From NCBI GenBank assembly GCA_002726865.1, contig PBSW01000078.1, positions 1 to 64,000 of the forward strand: a DNA stretch of 64,000 nucleotides, written 5' to 3'. The notes under the pieces are model-generated. The model was not told where the DNA came from, searched no databases, and saw only the letters and a program-made list of their open reading frames with translations. Source of the stretch: Candidatus Bathyarchaeota archaeon (GTDB lineage Archaea > Thermoproteota > Bathyarchaeia > TCS64). The translations under genes were made by a program, and so were the position numbers. Shown piece by piece: positions 42,445 through 52,444 of this stretch. Every line of letters starts with the position of its first letter. The stretch's first letter is position 1.

Positions 42445-44715
42445 ATGAATCCTGTCGCAGCGTTGACTCCACTTGAAACTCTCCTAAAATACCCAGGTCC
42501 ATGGCTTGCCTGGATCCTCCCCATGATCGGCGCCTTAACTATGCCCCTCTTCGGGAGACTGGGTGATAAGATAAGGGACTACGCGGCCGTTGCTTGGGGC
42601 CTAACATCGGTCGTGTCGGCGGCATCCATGATCCCGTGGTTGTTCACTGGCAACTGGCCCGGAGACATCAAATTGACGACTTGGATTACCTTCCCAGGCG
42701 GAAATCCCTTATCTGTCGGAGTTTTGGTAGACCCGTTAAGCATAATTATTACCAATGTGGTCGCGTTCATCTCGTTTCTTATCCTTGTCTATTCAACAGA
42801 ATACATGCAGGGAGACAAGCATCTCACGAGGTTTTGGTTCTTCTTCCTCTATTTCGTCGGGAGCATGCTTCTGCTCGTCCTATCCGATAATCTCATCCAG
42901 ACTATGCTTGGCTGGGAAGGAGTCGGCATCTGCAGCTATGGCCTTATTGGCTACTACTTTAGGGATGCAAAGAATCGGTGGCTCGGTGGACCACCACCTC
43001 ACAAGATGTTTCCGCCGTCTCATGCCGGTATGAAGGCATTCGTGGTGACGGGAATCGGGGATGTTTTCATCCTGGGAGCAATATTCGTCATCTTCAACTA
43101 CGCCGGCACTCTGAACTATGTGGAGCTTATCGAGACCGCACACGTATGGCTACCCCAAATCGCTGCTGTTCCTGGCCTACTCGCCATCACGGCGATCTTT
43201 TTCCTCGCTGGCCCCATCGGTAAGTCTGCCCAATTCCCCTTTCATGAATGGCTACCCGAGGCTATGGCAGGTCCCACCTCTGTTTCCGCCCTAATCCATG
43301 CGGCCACAATGGTAAAGGCTGGAGTCTACCTCGTCGCAAGGATGTCTCCAATATTCTACTTGGGCACCTGGGAGATGCATATTCCCGAGGCCCAGGTGTT
43401 CTTCATAGTAATAGCAATCGTAGGGGCATTCACCACCTTCATGGCTGCCTCTCAGGCACTCGTCTCCGTTGAGTTGAAAAAGATCCTAGCATACTCAACG
43501 GTGAGCCAGATCGGCTATATGATGCTGGCCCTCGGAATATCAGGCCTGAGCGAGGGTGCATATGTAGCCGGTATAACGGCGGGGGTCTTCCACCTGATGA
43601 GCCACGCCCTTTTCAAGGCAGCTCTCTTTCTTGGCGCCGGATCCGTCATCCATGCGATACATACCATCTACACCTTCAACATGGGTGGTCTCAAAAAATA
43701 TATGCCCATCACGTTCATCTTGATGATCATCGCGACCGCATCCCTGGCCGGGGTCCCGCCACTGAGCGGGTTCTGGAGCAAGGACGCCGTCTTCATTTCA
43801 GCTTTGATCGCCAACACGCCCTTATCGCGGACTTTGCTGGTCGTTGGAGCCATAAGCGCTGCGATGACCTTACTCTATAGTATCAGGTACATGATGATCA
43901 CTTTCGCCGGCGTCGAGAGCAAACACATTAAGGATATGAAGCATCACGGCCACGAGCCCCACGAGGCTCCGAAGATCATGTGGGTGCCCATTGCCATCCT
44001 TGTCGGCCTCGTTTGCGTTGTTGGGCTCTTGGGTTTAATCGGTTTCTTCGTGCCAAGCTTGTCCCCCGAGCTTTTCATTGAGCATCAGATCGATAATATG
44101 CTCCATCACATGGAGATACCCCTTCACACCCACCACCTAGAGTTCACGACCACTCTGACCGCCTGGGGCACTTCAGCGGCGATGCTCCTAATAGGTCTAA
44201 TCCTAGGCTGGATCTTCTATCTTTCAAGGAAAAAGGACTCTTGGGCGTTTGTATCAGGGAATCCCGTCCTCCGTCCCCTTCACACATTCTTCTTCAATCG
44301 ATGGTACATGAATTCCGCCTACTACGCCGTGTTCGTCTATGGACTTATTGACTTTGCGAAGGTGGTCTATGCAAGCCTTGAGAGCCTGGTCTTCGACAAG
44401 ATTGGCACTTTCATAAGCGGTTCAATGATTGATTTCGGTAAGGTGCTCAACGTATTTGAGACAAAAGTCTATGTCCCAGGGATAAACCAAGACCTTGTCA
44501 ACGTCTTCGTGAAGGGCAGCAACACTATGTACGATAACTTGGAAAATCTAATAGACATGGTTTTCAACCGTGCTGTCCCATCCGCTATGACCGGATTCCA
44601 TAATCGAGTTAAGAAACTCCAGTCCGGAGTCTTATCTCACAACATTATATACATGGTGATCCTATTCCTAGTTCTGATTCTAGGATTCGGATTATCTCTA
44701 ATGAATGGAGGATAA
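42445..44715 (+). CDS. nuoL: Complex I-like subunit L (NuoL/FpoL) with lateral helix extension
   Basis: About 756 residues. LGWEGVGICSYGLIGYYF carries the helix-5 glutamate and GKSAQFPFHEWLPEAMAGPT the helix-7 lysine with the NuoL-specific E-W-L-P-E-A-M-A-G-P-T. The long C-terminal part beyond residue 500 holds a His-rich loop (HHMEIPLHTHHLEF) and the amphipathic and membrane helices that form the lateral arm. GGGAGG at 42430-42435 selects GTG 42442 or ATG 42445; an earlier ATG at 42400 lacks this. Distal proton-pumping subunit in canonical complexes. Confidence 0.92.
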   Translation: MNPVAALTPLETLLKYPGPWLAWILPMIGALTMPLFGRLGDKIRDYAAVAWGLTSVVSAASMIPWLFTGNWPGDIKLTTWITFPGGNPLSVGVLVDPLSIIITNVVAFISFLILVYSTEYMQGDKHLTRFWFFFLYFVGSMLLLVLSDNLIQTMLGWEGVGICSYGLIGYYFRDAKNRWLGGPPPHKMFPPSHAGMKAFVVTGIGDVFILGAIFVIFNYAGTLNYVELIETAHVWLPQIAAVPGLLAITAIFFLAGPIGKSAQFPFHEWLPEAMAGPTSVSALIHAATMVKAGVYLVARMSPIFYLGTWEMHIPEAQVFFIVIAIVGAFTTFMAASQALVSVELKKILAYSTVSQIGYMMLALGISGLSEGAYVAGITAGVFHLMSHALFKAALFLGAGSVIHAIHTIYTFNMGGLKKYMPITFILMIIATASLAGVPPLSGFWSKDAVFISALIANTPLSRTLLVVGAISAAMTLLYSIRYMMITFAGVESKHIKDMKHHGHEPHEAPKIMWVPIAILVGLVCVVGLLGLIGFFVPSLSPELFIEHQIDNMLHHMEIPLHTHHLEFTTTLTAWGTSAAMLLIGLILGWIFYLSRKKDSWAFVSGNPVLRPLHTFFFNRWYMNSAYYAVFVYGLIDFAKVVYASLESLVFDKIGTFISGSMIDFGKVLNVFETKVYVPGINQDLVNVFVKGSNTMYDNLENLIDMVFNRAVPSAMTGFHNRVKKLQSGVLSHNIIYMVILFLVLILGFGLSLMNGG

Positions 44716-44719
44716 TGAA

Positions 44720-46219
44720 ATGGTAATACCTTACTCCTTAGCTTTGATACTTTTAGTCCCTTTAGTATCTGCACCCATAGTTTACTATCTTGGTAAGCAG
44801 ATGGGAAAGAAAGTTGGATGGATTGCACTCATCCCATTACTTATCACATTACTATTTGTTACCAACGTTGCTATAAGCATCAAGGACGGTGGATCCTATA
44901 ACGAGAGTTATGTTTGGGCTCCTGCTTCGGGACTCTCATTCGGTCTGCTAGCTGACGGCTTGAGCATTTGGATGTTACTCACAGTAAATATTCTCGCCTT
45001 ATTGATTTGCGTTTACTCTGTTCGGTACATGGAGCACATGTTCCAGGAGGAGGAGCACCGCACTGGCGTCTCAACTCCCAACTCGGCCTACTCTTCCTAC
45101 TACACATTCTACCTTCTATACGCAGTTGGGATGCTCGGCACTGTTTTAACGACGAATTTGATCCAGTTTTACCTGTTCTACGAACTCATGCTTGTGCCCA
45201 GCTGGGTCCTCATTAACAACTATGGCTACGGGGAGCGAGAGCGGATCGGAATGATGTACTTCATGTGGACCCATGTAGGTGCAGTAATAATGCTGGCAGG
45301 CATCCTCAGCAGCTTCTGGATCACCGGTAGTTTCGAGATCTCGGCCCTCAGCAGTATAGTCGGTAGCCCCCTTGCAGGTTGGATATCCCTCGCAATCCTC
45401 TTTGGCTTCTTTACAAAGATGGCGGTTTTTGGTCTCCACATCTGGCTGCCCTACGCCCACGCTGAAGCTCCGACTCCAATAAGCGCTTTGCTGAGTCCAG
45501 CAATGATAGGGATTGGTGCCTACGCGGCTGTAAGGCTCGTTATTGCCCCGATGCTCGAGGTTTTCAGTCAATATAAATTGCTATTTTCAGCATGGGCCCT
45601 TCTTACCATGGTTTATGGTGGTCTTATGGCTCTAGCTCAGGACGATATAAAGAAGCTCCTTGCATATTCGAGCGTTAGCCAGATGGGCTACATATTCCTC
45701 GGACTCAGCAGTGCAACATCCATTGGTCTTACCGGGGCTATCTTCCACTATATCACACATGGCATCTCTAAGGGTATCCTTTTCGCTATTGCTGGAATTC
45801 TCATTGTCCAAACGGGGACACGGAGCATTAAAGAACTTGGTGGATTGATAGATCAGATGCCACTTACCGGTGCCCTGTTTATCATTGGCTTCTTCGGTAT
45901 CTCCGGGATCCCCCCAACGATCGGATTTATGTCAAAATGGACAATCTTCTTGGGTCTCTTTACAGGAGCGCTCGAGCATTCAATTGAGATGATCGTAATA
46001 TCAGTCATCTCAATCCTCATGACCGTAATTACCCTAGGTTACTCTCTCTGGACTATATGGCGAATTTTCTTCGGTCCCCTCCCAGATCATCTGAAAGAAG
46101 TTAAGGAGGCTCCACCAATCATGACAGTTCCCCCTCTAGTCCTTGCAGTTGCGTCTCTGATCCTTGGAATCTTTCCAGGTTTTGTCACAGATTTCCTTGT
46201 TCGTGTTTTGGGGGTTTAA
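44720..46219 (+). CDS. nuoM: Complex I-like subunit M, copy 1
   Basis: About 499 residues, 14 helices. FYLFYELMLVPSWVLINNYG holds the helix-5 glutamate and FTKMAVFGLHIWLPYAHAEA the helix-7 lysine; KKLLAYSSVSQMGYIFLGL holds the helix-8 lysine. These match NuoM/ND4. The GGAGGA at 44707-44712, seven bases before ATG 44720, shows that start rather than ATG 44705, which overlaps the nuoL end. A long charged loop (HMFQEEEHRTG) follows helix 3 and is shared with copy 2. Confidence 0.92.
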   Translation: MVIPYSLALILLVPLVSAPIVYYLGKQMGKKVGWIALIPLLITLLFVTNVAISIKDGGSYNESYVWAPASGLSFGLLADGLSIWMLLTVNILALLICVYSVRYMEHMFQEEEHRTGVSTPNSAYSSYYTFYLLYAVGMLGTVLTTNLIQFYLFYELMLVPSWVLINNYGYGERERIGMMYFMWTHVGAVIMLAGILSSFWITGSFEISALSSIVGSPLAGWISLAILFGFFTKMAVFGLHIWLPYAHAEAPTPISALLSPAMIGIGAYAAVRLVIAPMLEVFSQYKLLFSAWALLTMVYGGLMALAQDDIKKLLAYSSVSQMGYIFLGLSSATSIGLTGAIFHYITHGISKGILFAIAGILIVQTGTRSIKELGGLIDQMPLTGALFIIGFFGISGIPPTIGFMSKWTIFLGLFTGALEHSIEMIVISVISILMTVITLGYSLWTIWRIFFGPLPDHLKEVKEAPPIMTVPPLVLAVASLILGIFPGFVTDFLVRVLGV

Positions 46220-47704
46220 ATGATGTTTACACCATTATGGATTGCGATACTTGCGCCTATTCTGTTCATGCCAATAGTCTATGCAATCGGCCGAAGAATC
46301 GGTAAAAAAGTTAGTTGGATAGCCCTCATCCCTCTCGCTTTTAGCGTGGTCACGTTCATAAACTTCATGCCTACGATCTCTCTAGGGCCTATTGGCGAGT
46401 ACTTCTTCTGGCTGCCAGGGCTTAGGTTTGGACTACTTCTCGATGGCTTGAGCTTGCCCATTGTCCTTACAGTAGCCATCCTTTCGGCTTTGATCGTCAT
46501 ATATTCTACCGCCTATATGGAGCACAAGGTTCACGAGGAATACCACGAAGATAATAAAAAAGCCTATGCGACCTACTACGCCCTTTACCTCGCTTATGCC
46601 ACCAGTATGATGGGAGTTGCTCTATCAACTAATCTATTTGAGTTCTACTTTTTCTTTGAGCTGATGATAATTCCCTCCTGGGCTTTGATAAATATATACG
46701 GATATGGGGAGAGGGAGAAGATAGCTCTGACTTACCTTCTCTGGTCCATAGTCGGAGCGGTGTTATTTGTCACAGGCGCACTTACCGCCCATGCTGTGCT
46801 ACATAGTTTCGAGATCTCAGATCTAGCCAAGCTTAACGGTCATCCCCTGTCAACGTTTATTGTTATATCCATGCTCCTAGGTTTCTTTATCAAGATGGCG
46901 GCTTTTGGCTTACACATATGGCTGCCCTATGCCCACACAGAGGCACCTACACCCATAAGCGCCCTGCTAAGCCCGGCTATGATCGGCTTGGCCGCATATG
47001 CCACAGTCAGGATTCTAGTTCCAATCCAAAGTGCCTTCCAAAGTATTCATTGGATAGTATTGATCTGGGCATTTGTGACTATGGTTTACGGAGGTCTAAT
47101 GGTTTTAGCCCAGACCGATATAAAGCGGCTCCTTGCCTATTCAAGCATGAGCCAGATGGGCTATCTTATCATCGGCATAGCTAGTAACACACCCCTTGGG
47201 ATATCTGGGACTATGCTACACTATGTCAGCCACGGATTGGGTAAGGCTGCTCTCTTTTTATCGGCGGGTGCCATAATGCATCAGAGCGGCATCCGCGATA
47301 TCAGATCACTAGGAGGTCTTGCTGGGAAGATGCCAATTTCGGCCGTTGCTTTTACCATAGGGGTTATGAATATTGCAGGCATACCGCCAACGATAGGATT
47401 TATCTCTAAGATGATGGTGTTCATGGGCGCCATAAACCGGGGGTTGGTTACCTCCCCCCTCGATCTGGCAGTAACCTTCGCGGCATTAATTTCAACCGCG
47501 CTTACAATAGGATACACAACTTGGACCATACGACGCATTTTCTTTGGCCCAACACCGGAACATCTGAATAATGTAAAAGAGGCTCCAATTACGATGACAG
47601 CTCCCTTAATCATAATAAGTGTCCTCTCTGTGGTTCTTGGCATCTATCCTAAAGTCATCCTGGACCCCCTTATTCAGATTGTCCAGGTACTAGTCCCCGG
47701 GTAA
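46220..47704 (+). CDS. nuoM: Complex I-like subunit M, copy 2
   Basis: 494 residues, clearly a paralogue of copy 1: FEFYFFFELMIIPSWALINI with helix-5 Glu, FIKMAAFGLHIWLPYAHTEA with helix-7 Lys, KRLLAYSSMSQMGYLIIGI, and a similar charged loop after helix 3 (HKVHEEYHEDNK). All pumping residues are kept. It starts directly after the copy 1 stop (TAAATG). A tandem duplication is the likely origin, now well diverged. Confidence 0.92.
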   Translation: MMFTPLWIAILAPILFMPIVYAIGRRIGKKVSWIALIPLAFSVVTFINFMPTISLGPIGEYFFWLPGLRFGLLLDGLSLPIVLTVAILSALIVIYSTAYMEHKVHEEYHEDNKKAYATYYALYLAYATSMMGVALSTNLFEFYFFFELMIIPSWALINIYGYGEREKIALTYLLWSIVGAVLFVTGALTAHAVLHSFEISDLAKLNGHPLSTFIVISMLLGFFIKMAAFGLHIWLPYAHTEAPTPISALLSPAMIGLAAYATVRILVPIQSAFQSIHWIVLIWAFVTMVYGGLMVLAQTDIKRLLAYSSMSQMGYLIIGIASNTPLGISGTMLHYVSHGLGKAALFLSAGAIMHQSGIRDIRSLGGLAGKMPISAVAFTIGVMNIAGIPPTIGFISKMMVFMGAINRGLVTSPLDLAVTFAALISTALTIGYTTWTIRRIFFGPTPEHLNNVKEAPITMTAPLIIISVLSVVLGIYPKVILDPLIQIVQVLVPG

Positions 47705-47723
47705 TGAGGAGGATTGAAGAGAA

Positions 47724-49220
47724 ATGATTAATGGTTTGCTGGCGTTTGTGGTTTTCTTACCAATAATATCTGCGCCAATCATCTATGTTCTGAGGAAAAG
47801 ATTCGGTGAAAGCCTTGATTGGGGGCCGTTCATCATCTTACTCTTCATAACATTGATAACGGCTCCCCTTGTGTTGACGGCTCATAAGCACAACCTCCTT
47901 GAAGAATACCTATGGACGACGACACCGGTGAAACTTACGTTTGGACTACTTGGAGATGGGCTGAGCGTTCCAATACTCTTCACAATGATCTTCGTTTTTG
48001 CATTCTCCGTGTTATTCTCCATTCCGTATATGAGACGTCGGATGAAAAGAGGGGATATTGTGGAGAGTGATGGTAAATATGCTATTTACTACACCTTTTA
48101 TTTACTGTATGTGGGGAGCGTTCTAGGGTCTATCCTCTCGACCAACCTCATTGAGTTCTACCTTTTCTTCGAGTGTGCGGTGGTGTTTTCATGGTTCCTT
48201 ATTTTCATCTTTGGCTATGGTAAACGTGAAAAAATATCTCTGACCTATTTTATCTGGACCAGTGTGGGGGCGCTTTTCCTACTTACAGGGATGTTATTTG
48301 CTTACCAGTATATCGGAAGCTTTGAAATCGCTGATCTATGGAGAATATCGGAAAGTCCGATAGGAACTTGGATCGGTTTAGCATTCACCCTAGGGATCCT
48401 TGTAAAGATTGGTGCCCTAGGACTCCATGGCTGGCTCCCAAGCACCTATAGAGAGGCCCCTACCCCTGTTAGTGCGGTCCTGGGGGCGACATCCGTTGTG
48501 CTAGGGACGTACTCCTTAGCAAGGCTGCTCGTCCCCTTCCGTGAGGTCATGTTCGGGATTAGTGGCTGGCTTGAACTCTGGGCACTACTGACGATTCTCT
48601 ACGCCGGTGTCATGGCCTTGAGGCAGAGTGACACAAAGGGTTTAGTAGCTTACTTAAGCATGAGCCAGATGAACTATTGCTTTCTAGGCGTTTTTACTTA
48701 TGTGTTCCACGGTGTCCTTGGGGCTGTTTCATATAGTATCAGCCACGGACTCGCCATTTCCCTGCTCTTTTTGGTATCTGGAGCCATACTGTATAGGACA
48801 GGTACACGAAATATGGATGAGCTAGGAGGATTAGCCGAAAAGTTACCCTCATCCATGATCGCAATCCTCGTGGGCTTCCTAACCATTGGAGGTCTTCCAC
48901 CCTCGGTTGGATTTAAGTCAAAATTTATACTCCTCACTGGCGCCTTTGAGAGAGCTCTTGTTAGCTCCCCTCTCGAATGGATAATTGCGATACTAGCGGC
49001 GACAGTAGCTACTATAGTTACAGTCGCTTACGAATTTAAGACAGTATGGAGGGTATTCTACGGCAAGTTACCGAAACAATTCGATGATTTAAGGCAAGAA
49101 CCCATTCCAATGATCGTAGCTTTATTTGCAATGAGCTCCCTACTCATATTATTCGGCATCTGGCCCATTATCATTACAAAACCACTAGAGGTGTTCTTTG
49201 AACATTTACCGTGGGGATAA
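47724..49220 (+). CDS. Complex I-like subunit M, divergent copy 3
   Basis: 498 residues with the same helix plan. The helix-5 Glu is kept in FYLFFECAVVFSWFLIFIFG and the helix-7 Lys in LVKIGALGLHGWLPSTYREA, but the H-I-W-L-P-Y-A-H motif of copies 1 and 2 is changed to H-G-W-L-P-S-T-Y. The helix-8 segment reads TKGLVAYLSMSQMNYCFLG, retaining Lys. The sequence has diverged more than copies 1 and 2 but is not decayed. GAGGAGG ahead of ATG 47724 is a strong ribosome-binding site. It ends the operon. Confidence 0.88.
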   Translation: MINGLLAFVVFLPIISAPIIYVLRKRFGESLDWGPFIILLFITLITAPLVLTAHKHNLLEEYLWTTTPVKLTFGLLGDGLSVPILFTMIFVFAFSVLFSIPYMRRRMKRGDIVESDGKYAIYYTFYLLYVGSVLGSILSTNLIEFYLFFECAVVFSWFLIFIFGYGKREKISLTYFIWTSVGALFLLTGMLFAYQYIGSFEIADLWRISESPIGTWIGLAFTLGILVKIGALGLHGWLPSTYREAPTPVSAVLGATSVVLGTYSLARLLVPFREVMFGISGWLELWALLTILYAGVMALRQSDTKGLVAYLSMSQMNYCFLGVFTYVFHGVLGAVSYSISHGLAISLLFLVSGAILYRTGTRNMDELGGLAEKLPSSMIAILVGFLTIGGLPPSVGFKSKFILLTGAFERALVSSPLEWIIAILAATVATIVTVAYEFKTVWRVFYGKLPKQFDDLRQEPIPMIVALFAMSSLLILFGIWPIIITKPLEVFFEHLPWG

Positions 49221-49272
49221 CTGAATGGGTTGAACTAAGATGTTGATAAAATGTGTATATAATGTACATCTG

Positions 49273-49307
49273 TTTTAACGGTTAAAATAAATAAAACGAT
49301 TTAACCG
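49273..49307. promoter_or_regulatory. Palindromic operator-like motifs before the ATPase operon
   Basis: TTTTAAC-G-GTTAAAA (49273-49287) is a perfect palindrome around one base, and a further TTTAACCG lies at 49300-49307, giving a second inverted pair with CGGTTAAA at 49279-49286. The site is between the complex I operon end (49220) and the ATPase start (49385) and looks like a regulator-binding or BRE/TATA-overlapping site. Confidence 0.45.
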
Positions 49308-49384
49308 ATATTGGGACGATTCATGCGCGCGATGAAAAGTATTACAGAAGTTTTTTTAATCAAGAGCCCCTGAGCATCTAAGAC

Positions 49385-49702
49385 ATGAGTGTTGCCGTAA
49401 TAGGACCCCCCTCCTTTATCACCACCTTCGAGTTGATTGGGGCTGCGGGTTTTGAGAGCAGCTCCGGGGATGCTGTAGCGCAGACTTTGGATCGTCTCGT
49501 CAACGAGGGTCAATTTCAATTCATAGTAATCCCTGAGCGCTTTGCAATACAGACACGACCCGTCCGGGAGGCTGTTATGAGTAAGGGGGAGATTACGCCT
49601 GTCTTCGCCCTCATCCCTGACTTCACGATGGAGACTGGGATGAGAATGGAGGAGCTCCAGGAAGTTGTTTCCCTTGCTATTGGAACACGTTTAGAGCTGT
49701 GA
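49385..49702 (+). CDS. atpF: A/V-type ATPase subunit F
   Basis: 105 residues. It starts SVAVIGPPSFITTFELIGAAG, the normal Rossmann-like N-terminus of subunit F, with a long C-terminal half containing FIVIPERFA. Subunit F belongs to the central stalk. It is first in the F-H-E-A-B-D-C operon, an order unlike Methanosarcina, where H, I and K come first. A TTTTTTTAATC tract about 25 bases before the ATG suggests a leaderless or short-leader transcript. Confidence 0.85.
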   Translation: MSVAVIGPPSFITTFELIGAAGFESSSGDAVAQTLDRLVNEGQFQFIVIPERFAIQTRPVREAVMSKGEITPVFALIPDFTMETGMRMEELQEVVSLAIGTRLEL

Positions 49703-49706
49703 TGAA

Positions 49707-50039
49707 ATGGGTACGGAAAGTGTATTATCAATAGGAGAGCGCCTCCAGAAACTCTTAGTCAATGCTGAAGTCGAGGCCAAGGCCATGATTACAGAGGCAC
49801 AGAGCACCACCAACGAGAAGATTACTGCTGCTAATAACGAGGCCTCTAGGAAGAGGGCCATGGCTCAGAGGGGCACCGGGATCGAGGAGCTCCTTAAGGA
49901 TGAGGAAAAGAAGGCGAAAAAGGAAGCTAAGAAGATCCTTAAGGATTACCAAGTCCAAGCTGAGGCTCTCAAGGACGTTCCGGAAGATAAAGTAAGAGAG
50001 GCTATAGAGACGGTGATGAAAGAGGTGCTCCGCCAATGA
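49707..50039 (+). CDS. atpH: A/V-type ATPase subunit H (peripheral stalk, G-like)
   Basis: 110 residues, almost entirely a charged alpha helix (EVEAKAMITEAQSTTNEKIT, KDEEKKAKKEAKKILKDYQV), as in the archaeal H/AhaH subunit that forms a coiled coil with subunit E. A short ordered N-terminus with SIGERLQKLL. It starts four bases after the F stop and overlaps the E gene by four bases. Confidence 0.75.
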   Translation: MGTESVLSIGERLQKLLVNAEVEAKAMITEAQSTTNEKITAANNEASRKRAMAQRGTGIEELLKDEEKKAKKEAKKILKDYQVQAEALKDVPEDKVREAIETVMKEVLRQ

Positions 50040-50680
50040 GCAAATCCACCATGGATCTCGAGGCCAATCTCATCGAAAGAGTTATCGAGCAAAGGAACAA
50101 ACTCCTAGAGGATGCAGAAAACAAAGTTAGAACGATTAAAAGGTCGGGCGTAGAGGAGGTGGCCCGTATTCTCGCTAACTCTGAGGCGGAGATCCTCAGT
50201 ATGATCGGCTCTGATCTCAACGCCACGAGAGACAGGATAATTGGGGCAGCCCAACTTGAGGGCAGGAAGGTCATCCTGCTAACCCGCCAGTCCATTCTAG
50301 TTGGAATCTTCGATAAAGTTCTAGAGAGGCTCCAAGGTGTGGCAATGGGAGGCGAGGCCACTGTTGACAAAGGTCGGGTCCTCATCTCGCTAATCACAGA
50401 GGCTGCCACCGCAATTGGCGGCGAGGAATTCATTATTTCAGCGAACAAGGCTGACCTTGAGTATCTTGAAAAAAACTTAGGTAATATCCATATGGCTTTA
50501 AAGAAATCGATAGGTGAGATTAGAATCAGCGTTGACTCGGATCCCCTCAACGTCGTTGGGGGTGTTGTTGTTAGGAATAGCGACGGTAATAAGACCTACC
50601 ATAACACCTTTGAGGGCAGGCTTGCAAACGTCAGGGCGAGGCTCGAGTCCGAGATCGCCGAAAATCTAGGAGTGCTGTAA
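50036..50680 (+). CDS. atpE: A/V-type ATPase subunit E (peripheral stalk)
   Basis: 214 residues. A long N-terminal helix with RVIEQRNKLLEDAENKVRTI pairs with subunit H, and the globular C-terminal part ends with GGVVVRNSDGNKTYHNTFEG and RLESEIAENLGVL, standard for subunit E. It overlaps H at its start, and its stop directly precedes the A subunit ATG. Part of the stator. Confidence 0.88.
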   Translation: MSKSTMDLEANLIERVIEQRNKLLEDAENKVRTIKRSGVEEVARILANSEAEILSMIGSDLNATRDRIIGAAQLEGRKVILLTRQSILVGIFDKVLERLQGVAMGGEATVDKGRVLISLITEAATAIGGEEFIISANKADLEYLEKNLGNIHMALKKSIGEIRISVDSDPLNVVGGVVVRNSDGNKTYHNTFEGRLANVRARLESEIAENLGVL

Positions 50681-52444
50681 ATGTCAATTATTGGAACAAT
50701 CGAGAGAATTAATGGATCCCTCATCGTTGCCCATTTCGACGAGGAGCCAAAGATCGGCGACCTTACCGAGGTCGGGGACCTCAGACTTATGGGAGAGATA
50801 GTTAGGCTCAGCGGGGAGACCGCTTATATACAGTGCTTCGAGGCAACTAGCGGTCTCAGACCCGGGGAGCCGGTTGCAGACCTCGGAGTCCCCCTTGTCG
50901 CTGAACTCGGTCCTGGCCTTATGGGCCGGATCGTGGACGGCGTGGAGAGGTCAGAGACGGAGCTTTGGGAACTTACGGGGCCCTTTGTCTCCAGAGGGAC
51001 TAATATCTCGCCCCTCAATAGGGAGGCAAAATGGAGATTTGAGGCTAAGGTCAAACCCGGTGACAAGGTAGAGGGGGGTAATGTCCTTGGGGTTGTCCAG
51101 GAGACGGTGTCCTTTGAGCACAGGGTGCTAGTACCCCTTAAACAGTCAGGCACCATCAAATCAATCATGTCGGGGGAGTTCACCGTTACCGACGTCATTG
51201 GAGAGATTGCAACCAGCTCAGGCATCGTGCCAATCAAAATGATGCAGACCTGGCCAGTGCGGATCCCTAGACCCATCAAAGAACGTCTCCCTCTGGAGAT
51301 GCCCCTTATGACTGGTCAAAGGGTCATCGACACCTTTTTCCCCGTGGCGAAAGGCGGTGCAGCTGCAATCCCCGGTGGCTTCGGGACAGGCAAGACGGTT
51401 ACCCTTCAACAGGTTGCCAAGTGGTCTGACGCTGATATCATAATCTATATCGGGTGCGGGGAGAGGGGAAACGAGATGGCCGACGTAGTTGCCCACTTCC
51501 CCGAACTCGAGGATCCCCGAAGCGGAAGCAAGCTCATCGAGAGGACGGTCATCATCGCGAACGTCTCTAATATGCCCGTCTCCGCAAGAGAGGCCAGCAT
51601 CTATATGGGAGTTACCATCGGAGAGTTCTACAGGGACATGGGTTACGACGTCGCTATTATGGCTGACTCTACGTCACGATGGGCTGAAGCTCTCAGGGAT
51701 ATCTCAGGGCGTCTCGAGGAGATCCCTGCTGAGGCAGGTTTCCCCGCCTACCTCTCGGACCGGATCGCCCAGATTTATGAGAGAACAGGCAGGGGCGTCG
51801 TTATGGGGGACGGCAGAAAGTTAGGCAGTCTCACGCTTATAGGGGCCGTATCTCCCCCCGGCGGAGACTTTAGTGAACCCGTGACCACCCATACCCTTAG
51901 GTTCATTGGTACCTTCTGGGCTTTGGATACAGACCTAGCTTACAGGCGCCACTTCCCGGCTATCAACTGGCTAAGGAGTTTTACGCGTTACTTGGAAGTT
52001 GCTGCTCGATGGTGGGCTAGCCTTGATCCTGGGTGGGAAGAATCAAGGACTCAGGCACTAAGGCTATTAGAGGAGGCCTCGGAGATCGAAGAGACCGCCA
52101 GGATAATTGGGGAAAAGGCTCTCCCGGACGAGCAGAGGCTCGTGCTACTACTGGCGGAGATGCTCAGGGAGGGCTTCCTTGTTCAAAGCGCATTTCACGA
52201 TGTCGACACCTATTGCGAGGCTGAGAAGCAGACTGCCCTACTCAAAGTGTTCATTGAGTTCTACACTAAGGTGGACCCCCTCGTGAAGTCGGGTGTACCC
52301 ATTGAACAGGTGAGGGAAATGGACATCGTCACCGAACTAATGCGCCTCAAGGAGAGGGCCGGAGTCGAGCCCATAGAGCAAGCGAGTAAGGCGATCCTCA
52401 GGCAGAGGGACGCCCTCGCGGAGCGGTATGAGGTGAAACTGTAA
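50681..52444 (+). CDS. atpA: A/V-type ATPase catalytic subunit A
   Basis: 587 residues, full length. The Walker A loop GGFGTGKT is at 232-239, the catalytic acid region reads [15 protein letters not shown], and [20 protein letters not shown] and [17 protein letters not shown] follow. The bulge domain after residue 110 is present and no intein is seen. It is the ATP-hydrolysing or synthesising subunit and overlaps the B gene by one base (TAATG). Confidence 0.96.
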   Translation: MSIIGTIERINGSLIVAHFDEEPKIGDLTEVGDLRLMGEIVRLSGETAYIQCFEATSGLRPGEPVADLGVPLVAELGPGLMGRIVDGVERSETELWELTGPFVSRGTNISPLNREAKWRFEAKVKPGDKVEGGNVLGVVQETVSFEHRVLVPLKQSGTIKSIMSGEFTVTDVIGEIATSSGIVPIKMMQTWPVRIPRPIKERLPLEMPLMTGQRVIDTFFPVAKGGAAAIPGGFGTGKTVTLQQVAKWSDADIIIYIGCGERGNEMADVVAHFPELEDPRSGSKLIERTVIIANVSNMPVSAREASIYMGVTIGEFYRDMGYDVAIMADSTSRWAEALRDISGRLEEIPAEAGFPAYLSDRIAQIYERTGRGVVMGDGRKLGSLTLIGAVSPPGGDFSEPVTTHTLRFIGTFWALDTDLAYRRHFPAINWLRSFTRYLEVAARWWASLDPGWEESRTQALRLLEEASEIEETARIIGEKALPDEQRLVLLLAEMLREGFLVQSAFHDVDTYCEAEKQTALLKVFIEFYTKVDPLVKSGVPIEQVREMDIVTELMRLKERAGVEPIEQASKAILRQRDALAERYEVKL

